A stretch of 64,000 nt of DNA from an uncultured Pelagibacteraceae bacterium (GCA_902520335.1 CABYNS010000003.1:62001-126000), one strand, 5' to 3'. Positions 29,238 to 41,790 are shown, counted from the first letter of the stretch. Translations and numbers: made by a program. The notes: generated from the letters alone by a model not told the origin.

Positions 29238-30245
29238 CTAATGATTTGGTGAAATATTATTAAAAAATATTTTTGCTGTTTCTTCCCAAGTGAATTTTTT
29301 TGCAAATTCAAGACAATCATTTCGATCAACTTTCAAAGCTTTATGGGCTGAAACTTTAAGATCATCATCTAAACAATTTATTTTGGATCCTTCAAATATA
29401 TCTTTAGGACCTGGAACAGGATATGCAGCAACAGGTGTTCCACAATTTAAAGCTTCTGTAACTACAATTCCAAATGTATCTGTTTTACTTGGAAATACAA
29501 AAACATCAGAAGATGCAAAATGTGATGCTAATTCACCATTTGTTTTTTCTCCTAAAAAAATATCTTTAGGAAATTCTTTTTTTAATTTTTTTAAATCAGG
29601 TCCTTTTCCTATTATTAATTTTGTACCTTCTAAATCACATTCTAAAAAAGCTCTTATGTTTTTTTCAACTGCAACTCTTCCAACATAAATCCAAATAGGT
29701 CTTTTATGAGGTAAATCAATTTTTTTCGGGTTCTTAAAAGCTCCATGATTTCCTCCTCTAGTCCAAGTAATCATTTTATTATCATCTATACCTATATCGA
29801 TTAATTCTTTTCTCATAGATTCTGTTGTTACTAAAATTCTCTCAGCCTTATTATGAAAATTTGCTAAAAATTTTTCGGCCCATTTTGCTGGTATAATAGG
29901 AAAGTAAAGTTTTAGATATTTATCAAATCTTGTATGAAAGCTCGTAGTAAACTTTAGATTATTTTTTAAACAATATCTTCTTGCCATAGTCCCTATCGGG
30001 CCTTCGGTAGCGATATGAATTGCATCTGGATTGATTTTCTTTATTAAACTACCAACTCTTGGCCATACATTAATAGATAGTCTTATTTCATTATATTTCG
30101 GCATCGGAAAAGTAAAAAATAAGTCAGGTGTAATATATTCTATTCTATGACCTTGTTCTTTTAATACATTGCCTGTTTCATGTAAGGTTCTTACAACACC
30201 ATTTACTTGTGGAAAATATGCATCTGTAGCAATTAAAATTTTCAT
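29238..30245 (-). CDS. GT4-family glycosyltransferase, putative Agt/SqdX-like glycolipid synthase
   Basis: ORF; 'TDAYFPQVNGVVRTLHET', 'SDVFVFPSKTDTFGIVVTEALNCGTPVAAYPVPGP'; paired with PlcP-like gene. Confidence 0.82.
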   Translation of the reverse strand: MKILIATDAYFPQVNGVVRTLHETGNVLKEQGHRIEYITPDLFFTFPMPKYNEIRLSINVWPRVGSLIKKINPDAIHIATEGPIGTMARRYCLKNNLKFTTSFHTRFDKYLKLYFPIIPAKWAEKFLANFHNKAERILVTTESMRKELIDIGIDDNKMITWTRGGNHGAFKNPKKIDLPHKRPIWIYVGRVAVEKNIRAFLECDLEGTKLIIGKGPDLKKLKKEFPKDIFLGEKTNGELASHFASSDVFVFPSKTDTFGIVVTEALNCGTPVAAYPVPGPKDIFEGSKINCLDDDLKVSAHKALKVDRNDCLEFAKKFTWEETAKIFFNNISPNH

Positions 30246-30247
30246 AA

Positions 30248-31069
30248 CTAAGAGGCAACTTTGAGATCTTTGGTGCCTATTTCTTCTAAATTTTTTTCAG
30301 AAATTAAATAATTTTTCCTTAATTTATCCCAATATAATATTTCAAAAGTACCATCATAATTCTCAACAAGTGCAGTACAAGACTCAACCCAATCTCCACA
30401 ATTCAAATAATTTACACCATCGAAATCTTGATCTTCAGCATGATGAATGTGTCCACAAATTATACCATCGTATTTTTTTCTTTTAGCATATTCAGAAACT
30501 GTTTTTTCATATTCACCAATATATTTTACAGCGTTTTTAACTTTGTATTTTAAAAATTTTGCAAGAGACCAATATTCTTTACCTCTTAATTTTCTAAAAA
30601 AATTAATTAGATTGTTGAATTTTAAAAGTAATTCATAAGCAATCGAACCTAATTTTGAGAGCCATTTAGCATGTTTCATAACACCATCCCAAGCATCACC
30701 ATGAACTACTAGGTATTTTTTTCCTAAATTGGTCTCATGCACAACTCTATTTATTAAATGAATGTCACCAAAATTCATTGGGATAAATTTTCTAAACATT
30801 TCGTCATGATTACCCATTATGTAAAAAACTTTAGTACCATGTCTAGCTTTTCTTAAAATTTTTTGAATGACGTCATTGTGTTCTTGAGGCCAATAAAAAT
30901 TCTTTTGCATAGCCCAAACATCAACAATATCTCCAACTAAGAATAAATTTTCAGACCTTGAGTTTTTAAAAAACTCTAAAATTTTATTAGCTTGGCAACC
31001 TTTTGTTCCAAGGTGTAAGTCTGAAATAAAAATGCTTTTGTATTTTAATAAAGGCGCGCTATTTTTCAT
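30248..31069 (-). CDS. plcP: Metallophosphoesterase, putative PlcP-type phospholipase C
   Basis: ORF; 'ISDLHLGTKGCQANKILEF', 'VGDIVDVW', 'IMGNHDEMFRKF', 'ICGHIHHAE'; adjacent to GT4 and phoR. Confidence 0.8.
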   Translation of the reverse strand: MKNSAPLLKYKSIFISDLHLGTKGCQANKILEFFKNSRSENLFLVGDIVDVWAMQKNFYWPQEHNDVIQKILRKARHGTKVFYIMGNHDEMFRKFIPMNFGDIHLINRVVHETNLGKKYLVVHGDAWDGVMKHAKWLSKLGSIAYELLLKFNNLINFFRKLRGKEYWSLAKFLKYKVKNAVKYIGEYEKTVSEYAKRKKYDGIICGHIHHAEDQDFDGVNYLNCGDWVESCTALVENYDGTFEILYWDKLRKNYLISEKNLEEIGTKDLKVAS

Positions 31070-31134
31070 ATATACTTGTTTTTATAATTGATTCGCTTAT
31101 AACTAGAATCATTAAATTATTTGTACACTTTAAT

Positions 31135-31152
31135 GTTACAGAATTATTAAAA
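31135..31152 (-). promoter_or_regulatory. Putative Pho box between plcP and dagK-like gene
   Basis: minus strand TTTTAAT-AATT-CTGTAAC; shares AATTCTGTAA(C/T)ATTAAAG with the pstS upstream region. Confidence 0.6.
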
Positions 31153-31153
31153 T

Positions 31154-32041
31154 ATGAAGTTTTGTCTAATATATAATAAGAAATCTGCTGGTGGAAGAAA
31201 GTCGAATTTTATTAAAAAAATTTATAAAGAAATTCAAAAACAACACTCAGTTGATTTTTACGAAACTAAAAATGAGACTCATGCATCAAAAATTATAAAA
31301 GATTTATCGAATCGTGGATATAACAGGCTGTTATTAGCTGGAGGTGACGGATCTGTTTCATTTGCAATTAATGAATTAATAAAAAATAATTTTGATTTAA
31401 ATAAAGATTTTGCAATTGGATATATTCCTGCAGGTACAGCTAATATTTTACAAGCAGAATTAGGTATGACTAAAAATATTAAACAAATTGCAAAAACTTT
31501 AACATCAAACAATTTTGATAAATCTAATTTAATCAAAATAAATGAGAAATATTTTGTTTTAATGGCAGGTTTAGGATGGGATGCTCAAATAGTACAATCG
31601 ATTGATTCTTCAATTAAGAGGATAATGGGAAAGTTAATTTTTGCAATAAAAGGTTTTGAGAAATTTTTATTTATGAGGAACAAAAAAATCAAAACATCAA
31701 TAAATAATGAAACTTTTTTGGCAGATTGGATAATATGTTCTAATAGTAAATACTATGCGGGCCACCATACAATAGCGAAAACAAATATTTTTGATGATAA
31801 AATTGTTACCTATATTTTTAGAGACTTAACTCGGTTAAAATTATTATATTACATATACTTAATAGCTATTTATGGAAATCTTGAAAAATCAAAATCAGTA
31901 ATTACAAAATATAATAATGATATTAAATTTGAAAGTGTCGATGATAAAATACCCGTTCAGATAGATGGTGATAATTTTGGTAATTTTGAAGAAATAAAAA
32001 TTTCAAAATCAAATAAAAAAATTAATTTTTTAGTAAAATAA
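31154..32041 (+). CDS. Diacylglycerol kinase catalytic-domain lipid kinase
   Basis: ORF; 'LLAGGDGSVSFAINELI', 'GYIPAGTANILQAELGM'. Confidence 0.88.
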   Translation: MKFCLIYNKKSAGGRKSNFIKKIYKEIQKQHSVDFYETKNETHASKIIKDLSNRGYNRLLLAGGDGSVSFAINELIKNNFDLNKDFAIGYIPAGTANILQAELGMTKNIKQIAKTLTSNNFDKSNLIKINEKYFVLMAGLGWDAQIVQSIDSSIKRIMGKLIFAIKGFEKFLFMRNKKIKTSINNETFLADWIICSNSKYYAGHHTIAKTNIFDDKIVTYIFRDLTRLKLLYYIYLIAIYGNLEKSKSVITKYNNDIKFESVDDKIPVQIDGDNFGNFEEIKISKSNKKINFLVK

Positions 32042-33235
32042 TCATTTTATTCTGCCGTAAACATCTTGATATCTAACTATATCAGTTTCTTTTAAAATTG
32101 AGCCTAGTTGAGCTTCAATAATTTTTACTGGTTTTTTATAAGGGTTTTCTATTCGATGAATTGCACCTAAGGGAATAAAAATTGTTTCATCTCGTTTCAT
32201 AGTAAAATATTTTTTATTTAAAGTAATTTTAGGTTTACCATGAGTAACTACCCAGTGTTCAGCTCTATGATGATGTTTCTGAAGACTTAATATACCTTTG
32301 GGTTTTACATATAATTCTTTAATCAAAAATTCCTTACCATTAAATAGATTTACATAACTACCCCAAGGTCTATGAAATACATTCTTCTTTTTATAATAAT
32401 GTCTTTTATTTCGTCCATACATCTTACAAATTTCTTTCCAAGATCCTAAATCAGACCAAGGAATATCTAATTTGATCACATTTATATCTTTAGTTTTTTC
32501 TAATATTGCATAGTCAAAAGACTTAGCTGTTACTTTGGTAAATGTTTGTTTGTTTAAATAATACACATTACTTTTATATTTTGCTTTTGTTACAGCTTTG
32601 TCACAATTTCGGTAAATATTTGGTTGGTATTTCTTGAAATTATTAATTATTGAATCTTTTCTCAAATAAAACATTCCAGAATTCCAATAACCTTTTTTAC
32701 TAATTATTTGTTTAGCTTTAGCCTCTTTTGGTTTTTCTATAAATCTAGTTACCTTGGTATTTTTTGTTAAAAAATATCCAAATTCACTAGAGGGCATTGT
32801 AGGTTTAATTCCAAAGATAAAGATATTATTATGAGTAAGTTTTTTTTGGTTTTTTTTGATAGCTTTATTAAATAATGCAACCTTCTCTATCAAATGATCA
32901 GCAGCTAAGAACATTAATGGTTGTTCATTTGGAATATCTTTAATTAAAGCAGTACTTAAAATAGCTGGTGCTGTATTTCTTTTAGCAGGTTCTAAAACTA
33001 TTTTAAATTTTCTTATTTTGTGTTTTTTTAGGTGTTGTTTTACTTGTCTTAAATATTTTTTATTAGTGCTTATAATTGGAGCATCATATATCGATGCTTT
33101 AACTCTCTCTAAAGTTTTACCTAGTAAAGTCCAATTACCAAAATCTATAAATTGTTTTGCTTGATGTTTTTTAGCGTTAGGCCAAAGTCTCGTTCCCGCT
33201 CCACCACATAAAATGACTGGGCGAATTTTCATCAA
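32042..33235 (-). CDS. manC: Mannose-1-phosphate guanylyltransferase
   Basis: ORF; '[14 protein letters not shown]', '[14 protein letters not shown]', C-terminal '[16 protein letters not shown]' cupin. Confidence 0.88.
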   Translation of the reverse strand: MMKIRPVILCGGAGTRLWPNAKKHQAKQFIDFGNWTLLGKTLERVKASIYDAPIISTNKKYLRQVKQHLKKHKIRKFKIVLEPAKRNTAPAILSTALIKDIPNEQPLMFLAADHLIEKVALFNKAIKKNQKKLTHNNIFIFGIKPTMPSSEFGYFLTKNTKVTRFIEKPKEAKAKQIISKKGYWNSGMFYLRKDSIINNFKKYQPNIYRNCDKAVTKAKYKSNVYYLNKQTFTKVTAKSFDYAILEKTKDINVIKLDIPWSDLGSWKEICKMYGRNKRHYYKKKNVFHRPWGSYVNLFNGKEFLIKELYVKPKGILSLQKHHHRAEHWVVTHGKPKITLNKKYFTMKRDETIFIPLGAIHRIENPYKKPVKIIEAQLGSILKETDIVRYQDVYGRIK

Positions 33236-34950
33236 ATTTTTGAGTAATCCTTTACTTCTTTTTTCTTACCTGGGTGAGTTGGTGCTCCTAAAAATGCCGG
33301 TCCAACAGTTTGAGCATATTTCCAAAGAGTTCCTGATCCAAAATCAGATTTTCTAGCTTTCCATTTTCGTCTTCTTGAAGCTAATTGTGCTCGTGTTAAT
33401 CGAACATTTATAGTTCCTTTTTTAGCATCTATATCAATAACATCACCATTACGTAATAAAGCGATTGGACCACCTAAAGCTGCCTCAGGTCCAACATGGC
33501 CTACACAAAATCCTCTAGTTGCTCCAGAAAATCTTCCATCAGTTATTAAGGCAACCTTCTCTCCTTTACCTTGTCCATAAATTGCACCTGTTGTTGAGAG
33601 CATTTCTCTCATACCTGGTCCACCAACTGGTCCTTCATATCTGATAATAATTACATCGCCGTCTTTATATTTTCTGCTTTGAACTGCTTTCATCGCACTT
33701 TCTTCGTTATCAAAACATCTTGCTATTCCAGTAAATTGTAATTTTTTAAGTCCAGCAATTTTAACAATTCCTCCTTCAGGAGCTAAGTTTCCTTTTAAAC
33801 CAACCACTCCACCCGTTGGTGATAAAGGGTTTTTAAATGATCTCATTACTTTTTGTTTAGGATTAAATTTAATTCCCTTTAAATTTTCTTTCATTGTTTT
33901 ACCTGTAACGGTCATACAATCACCGTGTATATATCCACCTTCATAAAGAGTTTTTAAAAGCATTGGCACTCCACCTGCTAACCACATATCTTTAGCAACA
34001 TATTTTCCACCTGGTTTTAAGTCGGCAAGATATGGAGTTCTTTTAAATATTTTTGCAACATCCATTAAATCAAATTTAATACCAGCTTCATTTGCTATTG
34101 CCGGTAAATGTAACCCTGCATTGGTAGATCCACCTGTTGCAGCAACAATTGTTGCAGCATTTTCTAAAGCTTTTCTTGTAACAATATCTCTAGGTTTAAT
34201 TTTTTTAGCTAATAATTCCATTACCATTCGCCCACTTGCTTTTGCATATTTATCTCTTTCTTCGTATGGTGCTGGTGTTCCAGCAGAGTAAGGTAATGCT
34301 AAACCAATCGCTTCAGATACACAGGCCATAGTGTTAGCAGTAAATTGTCCACCACAAGCTCCAGCTGTTGGACATGCAACTAATTCTAATTTTCTTAATT
34401 CTTTTGCAGACATTTGTCCTGATGAATGTTTTCCAACTGCCTCAAAAACATCTACAACAGTCACGTCTTTACCTTTGTATTTTCCTGGTAATATTGAACC
34501 ACCATATATAAATACACTTGGAACGTTTAATCTAACCATTGACATCATCAAACCAGGTAAAGACTTATCACAACCTGCAATACCTACTAAAGCATCATAA
34601 CAGTGCCCTCTTACAGTTAATTCAGCACTATCAGCAATAACTTCTCTTGATATTAATGAAGATTTCATTCCCTCATGACCCATAGCAATACCGTCTGTTA
34701 CGGTAATTGTACAAAACTCTCGTGGTGTTCCACCTGATGCTCTTACACCCTTTTTAACAGACTGGGCTTGTCTCATTAAGGCTATATTACAAGGTGCCGC
34801 CTCATTCCATGTTGATACAACTCCAACAAAAGGCTTAGCAACATCCTTTTCTGTTTCTCCCATTGCATAATAAAATGACCTATGAGGAGCTCTATCGGGT
34901 CCTAAAGATGTATGTCGACTTGGCAATTTTTTCTTATTAAATTTCCGCAT
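33232..34950 (-). CDS. ilvD: Dihydroxy-acid dehydratase
   Basis: ORF; '[17 protein letters not shown]', '[17 protein letters not shown]', '[23 protein letters not shown]'. Confidence 0.97.
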   Translation of the reverse strand: MRKFNKKKLPSRHTSLGPDRAPHRSFYYAMGETEKDVAKPFVGVVSTWNEAAPCNIALMRQAQSVKKGVRASGGTPREFCTITVTDGIAMGHEGMKSSLISREVIADSAELTVRGHCYDALVGIAGCDKSLPGLMMSMVRLNVPSVFIYGGSILPGKYKGKDVTVVDVFEAVGKHSSGQMSAKELRKLELVACPTAGACGGQFTANTMACVSEAIGLALPYSAGTPAPYEERDKYAKASGRMVMELLAKKIKPRDIVTRKALENAATIVAATGGSTNAGLHLPAIANEAGIKFDLMDVAKIFKRTPYLADLKPGGKYVAKDMWLAGGVPMLLKTLYEGGYIHGDCMTVTGKTMKENLKGIKFNPKQKVMRSFKNPLSPTGGVVGLKGNLAPEGGIVKIAGLKKLQFTGIARCFDNEESAMKAVQSRKYKDGDVIIIRYEGPVGGPGMREMLSTTGAIYGQGKGEKVALITDGRFSGATRGFCVGHVGPEAALGGPIALLRNGDVIDIDAKKGTINVRLTRAQLASRRRKWKARKSDFGSGTLWKYAQTVGPAFLGAPTHPGKKKEVKDYSKI

Positions 34951-37574
34951 TATAAACTTTCAATTGTTAAAAATATTTTTTTGATATCATTTTTTAAGTT
35001 ATTATAGTTAGTTTTTTCTTGTTCAACAATATTTTTTGGCGCCCTATCGATAAATCCTTTGTTTGATAATCGTTGTGAAATCTTATCTAATTCATCTTGA
35101 TATTTTGTTTGTCTTTTTTGTAAATTTTCTTTGATTAAACTTAAATCAATATTTTCATCAAAATAAATCTTAAAAATATCACCCGAAATTAAAAGAGTTG
35201 CAGAAGGTCTATCTTGATCTTTTTCAAAAAAATTATTGATGCGACCAAGTTTTTTTAAGATTATTTCATTATTATCCATCAAAGAACGATTTTTTTTAGC
35301 TATTTTGTTCATGGAAAGATCTACAAAAGAACCTGGACTAATATTTAACTCATTTTTAAAAGATCTAAGTTCTGAGATAATATTGATGATTTTCTCCACA
35401 TCTTTTTGAGATTTATCTTTTTTGACTTTCCCCGAAGGCCAGTTTTTGTACATAAGAAAATTCTTATTCGATTTATCAAACTTATTTTTTAACCATATTT
35501 CCTCAGTAACAAATGGGATAAATGGATGAAGCATAATAAGTATTTGTTTAAAAACATAAGCTGATACCTCTTTTACCTCTTTTTTTGATTTCTCATCATC
35601 TGAATATAGGATTGTTTTTGAAAGTTCGATATACCAATCACAGTATGAATGCCAAGCAAATTGATAAGCATTTTTGGCTGCCTCATCAAATCGATAGTCT
35701 TTTATATTCTTTTGGATTTTATCTTTTATTTCTATCAATTCAGAATAAATCCATTTATTGATATTTAAAGTAGTTTTGGGAACTTTATCAGTCTTTTTAA
35801 AATCACAATTATTTGTGATCAAAAAATTATTTGCATTCCACAATTTATTTAAAAAATTTCTATAACCTTTAACTCTATCCTCTGAAAGTTTTACATCGGT
35901 TCCAGGTGAAGCCATTGAAAGCAAAGTAAATCTTAGAGCATCTGCACTATATTTTTCAATTAAGTCTAATGGATCTATTACATTACCTTTAGATTTAGAC
36001 ATTTTTTGTCCTTTTTCATCTCTTACTAAAGCGTGAACATAAATATCTTTGAAAGGTTCTTTGTTAAGAAATTCCATTCCAAACATGATCATTCGTGCAA
36101 CCCAGAAAAAAATTATATCAAAGCCAGTTACTAAAACTGTTGTTGGATAAAATTTCTTTACAAAATCTTTTTTATCTGGCCATCCTAAAGTTGCAAACGG
36201 CCATAAACCAGAGGAAAACCAAGTATCTAATACGTCAGGATCCCTAACTAATTTTACATCTTTTTTGTAATGTTTCTTAGCTTGCTTACTTGCTTCTTTT
36301 TCATTTAAAGCAACAAATATTTTATTGTCAGGTCCATACCACGCTGGTATTTGATGGCCCCACCACAACTGTCTAGAAACACACCAAGGCTCAATATTAT
36401 TCATCCATTGAAAATAAGTTTTAGACCAGTTATTTGGAAAAAAATTTGTTTTTTTTGTTTTAACAATCTTTTTAGCTTTAATTGCTAATTTTTTTGCATC
36501 AACAAACCATTGCTCAGTCAAAAAAGGTTCGATAACAGAGTTAGATCTATCTCCATAAGGAACTTTATTTTTTATATTTTCTTCCTTAACAAAAAAATCT
36601 TTTTCTTTAAGCTCATTTAATATTTTTTTACGAGCATCAAATCTATCCAAACCTACATAATCTTTTGGTGCATTTTCATTTATTTTACCCTCTTCTGTAA
36701 ACACATTAATTATTTCAAGTTTATTTCTCTGTCCTACATCATAATCATTAAAATCATGTGCTGGAGTAATTTTTAGTGCTCCAGTTCCTTGTTCTGGATC
36801 CGCATAATTGTCTTTTATTATTTTAATTTTTCTTCCTACAATAGGTATAGTGACTGTTTTGCCGACAAAACTTTTATATCTTTTATCTTTTGGATTAACT
36901 GCAATCGCTGTATCTCCAAGCATAGTCTCAGGTCTTGTGGTAGCTATTGTGATAAATTCTGATGATTTATCTATTGGATACCTAATATAGTAAATCTTAG
37001 AGTTCATTTCTCTTTGATCTACCTCTAAATCTGAAATTGCGGTTTTTAATACTGTGTCCCAATTTACTAATTTTTCTGCTTTATAAATTAGTTTTTTTTT
37101 ATGTAAATCAACAAATACCTTAATTACAGATTTAGATAAATTTTCATCCATAGTGAAAGCATTTCTGGACCAATCACATGAACAACCTAGTTTTTTTAAT
37201 TGATTGATAATTATATCACCATACTGATTTTTCCAATCCCAAACCTTTTCAATAAATTTTTCTCTTCCTAATGTATTTTTATTTTGATTTTCTTTTTCAA
37301 GTTTTCTTTCAACAAGTGCCTGAGTTGCAATACCAGCATGATCTGTGCCTGGTTGCCATAAAGTTTCATAATTATTCATTCTGTAATATCGAACAAGCAT
37401 GTCTTGTATTGAGTTATTTAAAGCATGACCCATATGTAAACTTCCCGTTACATTAGGTGGTGGAATTACAACTGAAAATTTTTTAGAGTTTTTTTGTGGT
37501 TTAAATAGTTTATTTTTTTCCCAATATGAATAAATCTTATCTTCTACATTGGAATGTATATATTTATCATTCAT
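34950..37574 (-). CDS. valS: Valyl-tRNA synthetase
   Basis: ORF; '[21 protein letters not shown]', '[12 protein letters not shown]'. Confidence 0.98.
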   Translation of the reverse strand: MNDKYIHSNVEDKIYSYWEKNKLFKPQKNSKKFSVVIPPPNVTGSLHMGHALNNSIQDMLVRYYRMNNYETLWQPGTDHAGIATQALVERKLEKENQNKNTLGREKFIEKVWDWKNQYGDIIINQLKKLGCSCDWSRNAFTMDENLSKSVIKVFVDLHKKKLIYKAEKLVNWDTVLKTAISDLEVDQREMNSKIYYIRYPIDKSSEFITIATTRPETMLGDTAIAVNPKDKRYKSFVGKTVTIPIVGRKIKIIKDNYADPEQGTGALKITPAHDFNDYDVGQRNKLEIINVFTEEGKINENAPKDYVGLDRFDARKKILNELKEKDFFVKEENIKNKVPYGDRSNSVIEPFLTEQWFVDAKKLAIKAKKIVKTKKTNFFPNNWSKTYFQWMNNIEPWCVSRQLWWGHQIPAWYGPDNKIFVALNEKEASKQAKKHYKKDVKLVRDPDVLDTWFSSGLWPFATLGWPDKKDFVKKFYPTTVLVTGFDIIFFWVARMIMFGMEFLNKEPFKDIYVHALVRDEKGQKMSKSKGNVIDPLDLIEKYSADALRFTLLSMASPGTDVKLSEDRVKGYRNFLNKLWNANNFLITNNCDFKKTDKVPKTTLNINKWIYSELIEIKDKIQKNIKDYRFDEAAKNAYQFAWHSYCDWYIELSKTILYSDDEKSKKEVKEVSAYVFKQILIMLHPFIPFVTEEIWLKNKFDKSNKNFLMYKNWPSGKVKKDKSQKDVEKIINIISELRSFKNELNISPGSFVDLSMNKIAKKNRSLMDNNEIILKKLGRINNFFEKDQDRPSATLLISGDIFKIYFDENIDLSLIKENLQKRQTKYQDELDKISQRLSNKGFIDRAPKNIVEQEKTNYNNLKNDIKKIFLTIESL

Positions 37575-37697
37575 ATTGGATATGATTAGTTTATAATTTA
37601 TTAATCTAAATTAACAATAATCAAATTAAAACGTTATTTAATAGACTAATCCTAATAATTTTATATAAAACTGAAGTAGCTAAAAGCTAAAACATAA

Positions 37698-37771
37698 GGC
37701 AACGTGGCGGAATGGTTACGCAGAGGATTGCAAATCCTTGTATCCCGGTTCGATTCCGGGCGTTGCCTCCA
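37698..37771 (+). tRNA. tRNA-Cys (GCA)
   Basis: Cloverleaf: GGCAACG/CGTTGCC acceptor, anticodon loop ..TTGCAAA.., GGTTCGATTCC T-arm, encoded CCA. Confidence 0.95.
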
Positions 37772-37820
37772 AAAAAAATCTTGTTTTAGTTAAAAAAAAA
37801 AGTAAGTTTGCTTTTTATAT

Positions 37821-37896
37821 TCCTCGGTAGCTCAGTTGGTAGAGCAGTTGACTGTTAATCAATTGGTCGCAGGTTCGAGTCCTGCCCGAGGAGCCA
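37821..37896 (+). tRNA. tRNA-Asn (GTT)
   Basis: TCCTCGG/CCGAGGA acceptor, ..CTGTTAA.. anticodon loop, GGTTCGAGTCC T-arm, encoded CCA. Confidence 0.96.
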
Positions 37897-37900
37897 AATT

Positions 37901-38269
37901 TTATCCAACTTTTGAAATATTATTTGAAACTTGTAACGATTTGTTAAATTTCAATTTTTGATCAGCATTAAGTTCAGAATATAATTTAACTAAAAAATTA
38001 TAATTCACATTCATATGACCTTCTTGAGATTTTTCTAAATTAACTAAGTATTCTGAAAAATCTTCAAAAAAATAGTTTATTGGAACTTTAAGATAATTTG
38101 ATAATTGTAATAATCTTATCGAACTAACTCCGTTAGTTCCCTTTTCATATTTTTGTATTTGTTGAAATGTTACGTTGATTGCTTTTGCTACTTTTGTTTG
38201 TGTTAAACCTAAGGCTAACCTTCTAAGCTTAAGCTTATTGCCTAAATGCTTATTAAAATTATCTTCCAT
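37901..38269 (-). CDS. XRE-family HTH transcriptional regulator
   Basis: ORF; 'LGNKLKLRRLALGLTQTKVAKAINVTFQQIQKYEKGTNGVSSIRL'. Confidence 0.9.
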   Translation of the reverse strand: MEDNFNKHLGNKLKLRRLALGLTQTKVAKAINVTFQQIQKYEKGTNGVSSIRLLQLSNYLKVPINYFFEDFSEYLVNLEKSQEGHMNVNYNFLVKLYSELNADQKLKFNKSLQVSNNISKVG

Positions 38270-38434
38270 TAAGACCCCTCTTAATTTTTTATTAAAAAAC
38301 TAATTCAACAAGTTTTTAATCTTTACTGCAAGAATATTATTTTTTTATTTTTTTGGAAATACCTGTTATGTAGAAAATATGTCAAGTAATTCTTAGGGTA
38401 TAATTTGAGAAAAATTCCTTGAAATTACTGGTAT

Positions 38435-39169
38435 CTATAGTATCTGGCTAAGGAAAAGTTTGGTCCTATCGCTCTTAGGATTAGCAAAAAATTCCTTAGT
38501 ATCCGCTTTTTCTACTATCATTCCCTCATCCATAAATATCATTTGATCAGCAACTTCTTTCGCAAAACCCATTTCATGAGTTACAACAATCATAGTCATA
38601 CCTTGTTTTGCAAGATTAACCATTACATCAAGCACTTCTTTAATCATTTCTGGATCTAAAGCAGATGTAGGTTCATCAAAAAGCATTATTTTTGGTTCCA
38701 TGCATAAAGCACGAGCAATAGCTACTCTTTGTTGTTGACCACCTGACAGTTGCCCTGGATATTTTTGAGCTTGATCTAATATTTGAACTCTTTCTAAATG
38801 TTTTAGTGCTAATTCTTCTGCATCTTTTTTTGGCATTTTTTTAACCCAAATTGGAGCTAATGTGCAATTATCTAATATTGACAAATGCGGAAACAAATTA
38901 AACTGTTGAAAAACCATACCAACTTCTGCTCTAATTTGCTCTATATTCTTAGTGTCTTCGGTTAATGTAGTTCCATCAACTACAATCTCACCCTCTTGAT
39001 GTTCCTCTAGTCTATTAATACATCTAATTAAAGTTGACTTACCAGATCCTGAAGGGCCACAAACAACAATTTTTTGTTTTGCTTTTACTTCTAAATTAAT
39101 TCCTTTTAGAACTTGAAAATCTCCAAACCATTTGTTCATATTATTTATTTGGATAATGCTATCTGACAT
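38435..39169 (-). CDS. aapP: General L-amino acid ABC transporter ATPase
   Basis: ORF; Walker A 'GPSGSGKST', '[15 protein letters not shown]'; operon with AapJQM. Confidence 0.95.
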   Translation of the reverse strand: MSDSIIQINNMNKWFGDFQVLKGINLEVKAKQKIVVCGPSGSGKSTLIRCINRLEEHQEGEIVVDGTTLTEDTKNIEQIRAEVGMVFQQFNLFPHLSILDNCTLAPIWVKKMPKKDAEELALKHLERVQILDQAQKYPGQLSGGQQQRVAIARALCMEPKIMLFDEPTSALDPEMIKEVLDVMVNLAKQGMTMIVVTHEMGFAKEVADQMIFMDEGMIVEKADTKEFFANPKSDRTKLFLSQIL

Positions 39170-39173
39170 ATTT

Positions 39174-40616
39174 CTATCTATCTGTTTTATATTTTTGTTC
39201 TAAATTATAACTATATTTACTCATTGCATAACAAATAATCCAGAAAATTATTGCAGCAAAAACATAACCTTCCATAGCAAAACCTAACCATTCTGGATTA
39301 GTTTTGGCTAAATTTAACATTCCAACTATTTCTAATAAACCCACAACAAATATTAATGGTGTATCTTTAACTAAAGCAAGGAATGTATTAGCAATTCCTG
39401 GGATAACTAATTTTAAAGCTTGAGGTAAAATTACAAATATGTGCATTTTCCAATATCCCATTCCTAATGATTTTGCAGCTTCATACTGACCTCTGGGTAA
39501 TGCTTGTAATCCACCCCGAATAACCTCTGCAACATAAGCGGCTTCAAATAGCGAAATTGCTATTATTGCTCGAACCAATTTATCAATAAAAAAATCTTCG
39601 GGTAAAAACATTGGAAACATTACAGCAGACATGAATAAAACAGTTATGAGAGGAACACCTCTCCAAAATTCAATGAAACCTACTGAAATGTATCTAATTA
39701 AAGGAAATCCTGATCTTCTCCCAAGAGCAAATGCCATACCAATTGGAAAACAAAATATTAAGCAGAAAAAAGAGATTATAAAAGTTAAAGATAAACCACC
39801 CCAAGCTCCAGTTTCTACCCAGTTTAAACCATCTAATTTTCCTAATTCGATTAATTCCTCATAAAATATGAAATATTTTAATAACACGTAAAGAGCAAAA
39901 GGAACTATTAAGAAGTAATAAAACTTAAATTTACTAGGGATAAAGAAACCAATAATAATAGATAGAATTGCAGCAATTATTCCATATGAAAAATCAAAAA
40001 ATACTGGGCCACCTGAGATAAAGAAAAATATAAATAAGAATGCAATAAAAGGATAAATAACAACATAATAAAGAGTTAAATATTTTTTAAATCTATCAGT
40101 TGCAAAATAACCAACTGAACCAAGTAAGGCTAAAGCTATAAAAGATAAATTTATTCTCCATTGTTCTCCATTTGGATACATTCCATACATGAATCTTCTC
40201 ATCCAAACTTTTATATAAGTCCAACAAGCACCTGTACCGGTACAAACATCTTTTGAATCACCAGCAAAACTAGCATCTATAACAAACCAACTTAATATAG
40301 GTGGAATTGATTTAAGAATTATGAATATGATTAATAAAGATAAAACAGCATTAAAATTATTAGTGTTAATATGCTTATTTAATAGATCTAGTTGCTTAAT
40401 ACCACTTAATTCAATTCTTATAAAATAAAGACCAATAAAACCAAGAATTAACGGCAATAAAAAACTTAGAAAACCAGGTAAAAAACCTGTTAAATTTAAA
40501 CTAAAAAAAGAGTTTAAAAGAACATCCAAGACACTAACAAAAAACAAAAAAGAACCTAAATATAAAAAAGTATAAAGATTAGATTTATCTGGTTTTAAAA
40601 AATTAATTTTAGACAT
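39174..40616 (-). CDS. aapM: General L-amino acid ABC transporter permease
   Basis: ORF; '[16 protein letters not shown]', '[28 protein letters not shown]'. Confidence 0.94.
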   Translation of the reverse strand: MSKINFLKPDKSNLYTFLYLGSFLFFVSVLDVLLNSFFSLNLTGFLPGFLSFLLPLILGFIGLYFIRIELSGIKQLDLLNKHINTNNFNAVLSLLIIFIILKSIPPILSWFVIDASFAGDSKDVCTGTGACWTYIKVWMRRFMYGMYPNGEQWRINLSFIALALLGSVGYFATDRFKKYLTLYYVVIYPFIAFLFIFFFISGGPVFFDFSYGIIAAILSIIIGFFIPSKFKFYYFLIVPFALYVLLKYFIFYEELIELGKLDGLNWVETGAWGGLSLTFIISFFCLIFCFPIGMAFALGRRSGFPLIRYISVGFIEFWRGVPLITVLFMSAVMFPMFLPEDFFIDKLVRAIIAISLFEAAYVAEVIRGGLQALPRGQYEAAKSLGMGYWKMHIFVILPQALKLVIPGIANTFLALVKDTPLIFVVGLLEIVGMLNLAKTNPEWLGFAMEGYVFAAIIFWIICYAMSKYSYNLEQKYKTDR

Positions 40617-41767
40617 TATTTTTCTGTTATTGCTATTTTATTATTGTACCAATTCATAAATAATGAAATTGAAATACTTAATGATAAGTAAGTAAACATT
40701 GTAATAGATACTATTTCAATTGCCTTACCAGTCTGCATTAAAGCTGTTCCAGCAAAAACTAATACTAAATCAGGGTATGCAATAGCAGCTGCTAATGAGG
40801 AATTTTTTGTAAGATTAAGGTATTGGTTTGTAGTAGGTGGAATTATTATTCTTAAAGCTTGGGGCATTACTACCAGTTTAAGTACTTGATTTTGTGTAAG
40901 ACCAATAGATGCTGCAGCTTCTTTTTGGCCTTTACCAACACCTTGAATTCCAGCTCTTACACATTCAGCTATAAAAGTTGCAGTATATAAAGATAAAGAT
41001 AATGCTAAGGCAATTAATTCTGGTGGTAAGCTTACACCACCTTCATAAATAAATGATGTTGTTGCTAATTGTTTTAAAACAGGAACTTCGAATGATAATC
41101 TTACACCACCAATTAAAAAACTTAAAAGGGGTAAGATAAAAATTAAACCAATTGATATTAATAAAACTGGTGTTTGTTTACCTTGAGTTTCTTGTACCTT
41201 TTTAGCATGAGCGCGAATAACGATTATTGCAACAATTGCTGCAACTATTGAATAAAAGAAAATATTAAAGTTTTCCCAAATAAAAGCTGGAACAAATAGA
41301 CCTTTTATTGTCAAAAATGAAATTCCAAACATTGCTTCAGCATCTTGTGGCAGTGGCAAAGCTCTTAAAGCTGCGAAATACCAAAAAAATATTTGCAAGA
41401 GTAATGGTATGTTTCTAAAAAATTCTACGTAAAAGGCAGCAAATTTATTAATCAAATAATTAGGAGATAATCTTGCAATACCAACTAATACTCCAAGTAT
41501 TGTAGCAAGAAAAATTCCTATAACTGAAACAAGTATAGTATTTAAGAGGCCAACTAAATAAGCTCTAAAATATGAATGTGAACCATCGTACTCTATCAGA
41601 GAAAATTGAACATCAAATGAAGACTCTTGAGATAAAAATCCATAACCAAAATCAATACCTCTATTTTCCATATTGACTTGGGCGTTGTAAGTAAAAAAAC
41701 CAAATACTAAGACAACAGCTAATACTGTAATTAATTGTGGACCTATATCTTTAAGTTTAAAATTCAC
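40616..41767 (-). CDS. aapQ: General L-amino acid ABC transporter permease
   Basis: ORF; 'FVEFFRNIPLLLQIFFWYFA', 'AAASIGLTQNQVLKLVVMPQALRIIIPP'. Confidence 0.94.
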   Translation of the reverse strand: MNFKLKDIGPQLITVLAVVLVFGFFTYNAQVNMENRGIDFGYGFLSQESSFDVQFSLIEYDGSHSYFRAYLVGLLNTILVSVIGIFLATILGVLVGIARLSPNYLINKFAAFYVEFFRNIPLLLQIFFWYFAALRALPLPQDAEAMFGISFLTIKGLFVPAFIWENFNIFFYSIVAAIVAIIVIRAHAKKVQETQGKQTPVLLISIGLIFILPLLSFLIGGVRLSFEVPVLKQLATTSFIYEGGVSLPPELIALALSLSLYTATFIAECVRAGIQGVGKGQKEAAASIGLTQNQVLKLVVMPQALRIIIPPTTNQYLNLTKNSSLAAAIAYPDLVLVFAGTALMQTGKAIEIVSITMFTYLSLSISISLFMNWYNNKIAITEK

Positions 41768-41790
41768 AGTGTGGATAATATATGAGTTTA

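Noticed and set aside
29290-29688. 132-aa + strand ORF inside the GT4 gene
   Set aside because: Antisense to a conserved glycosyltransferase; likely spurious.
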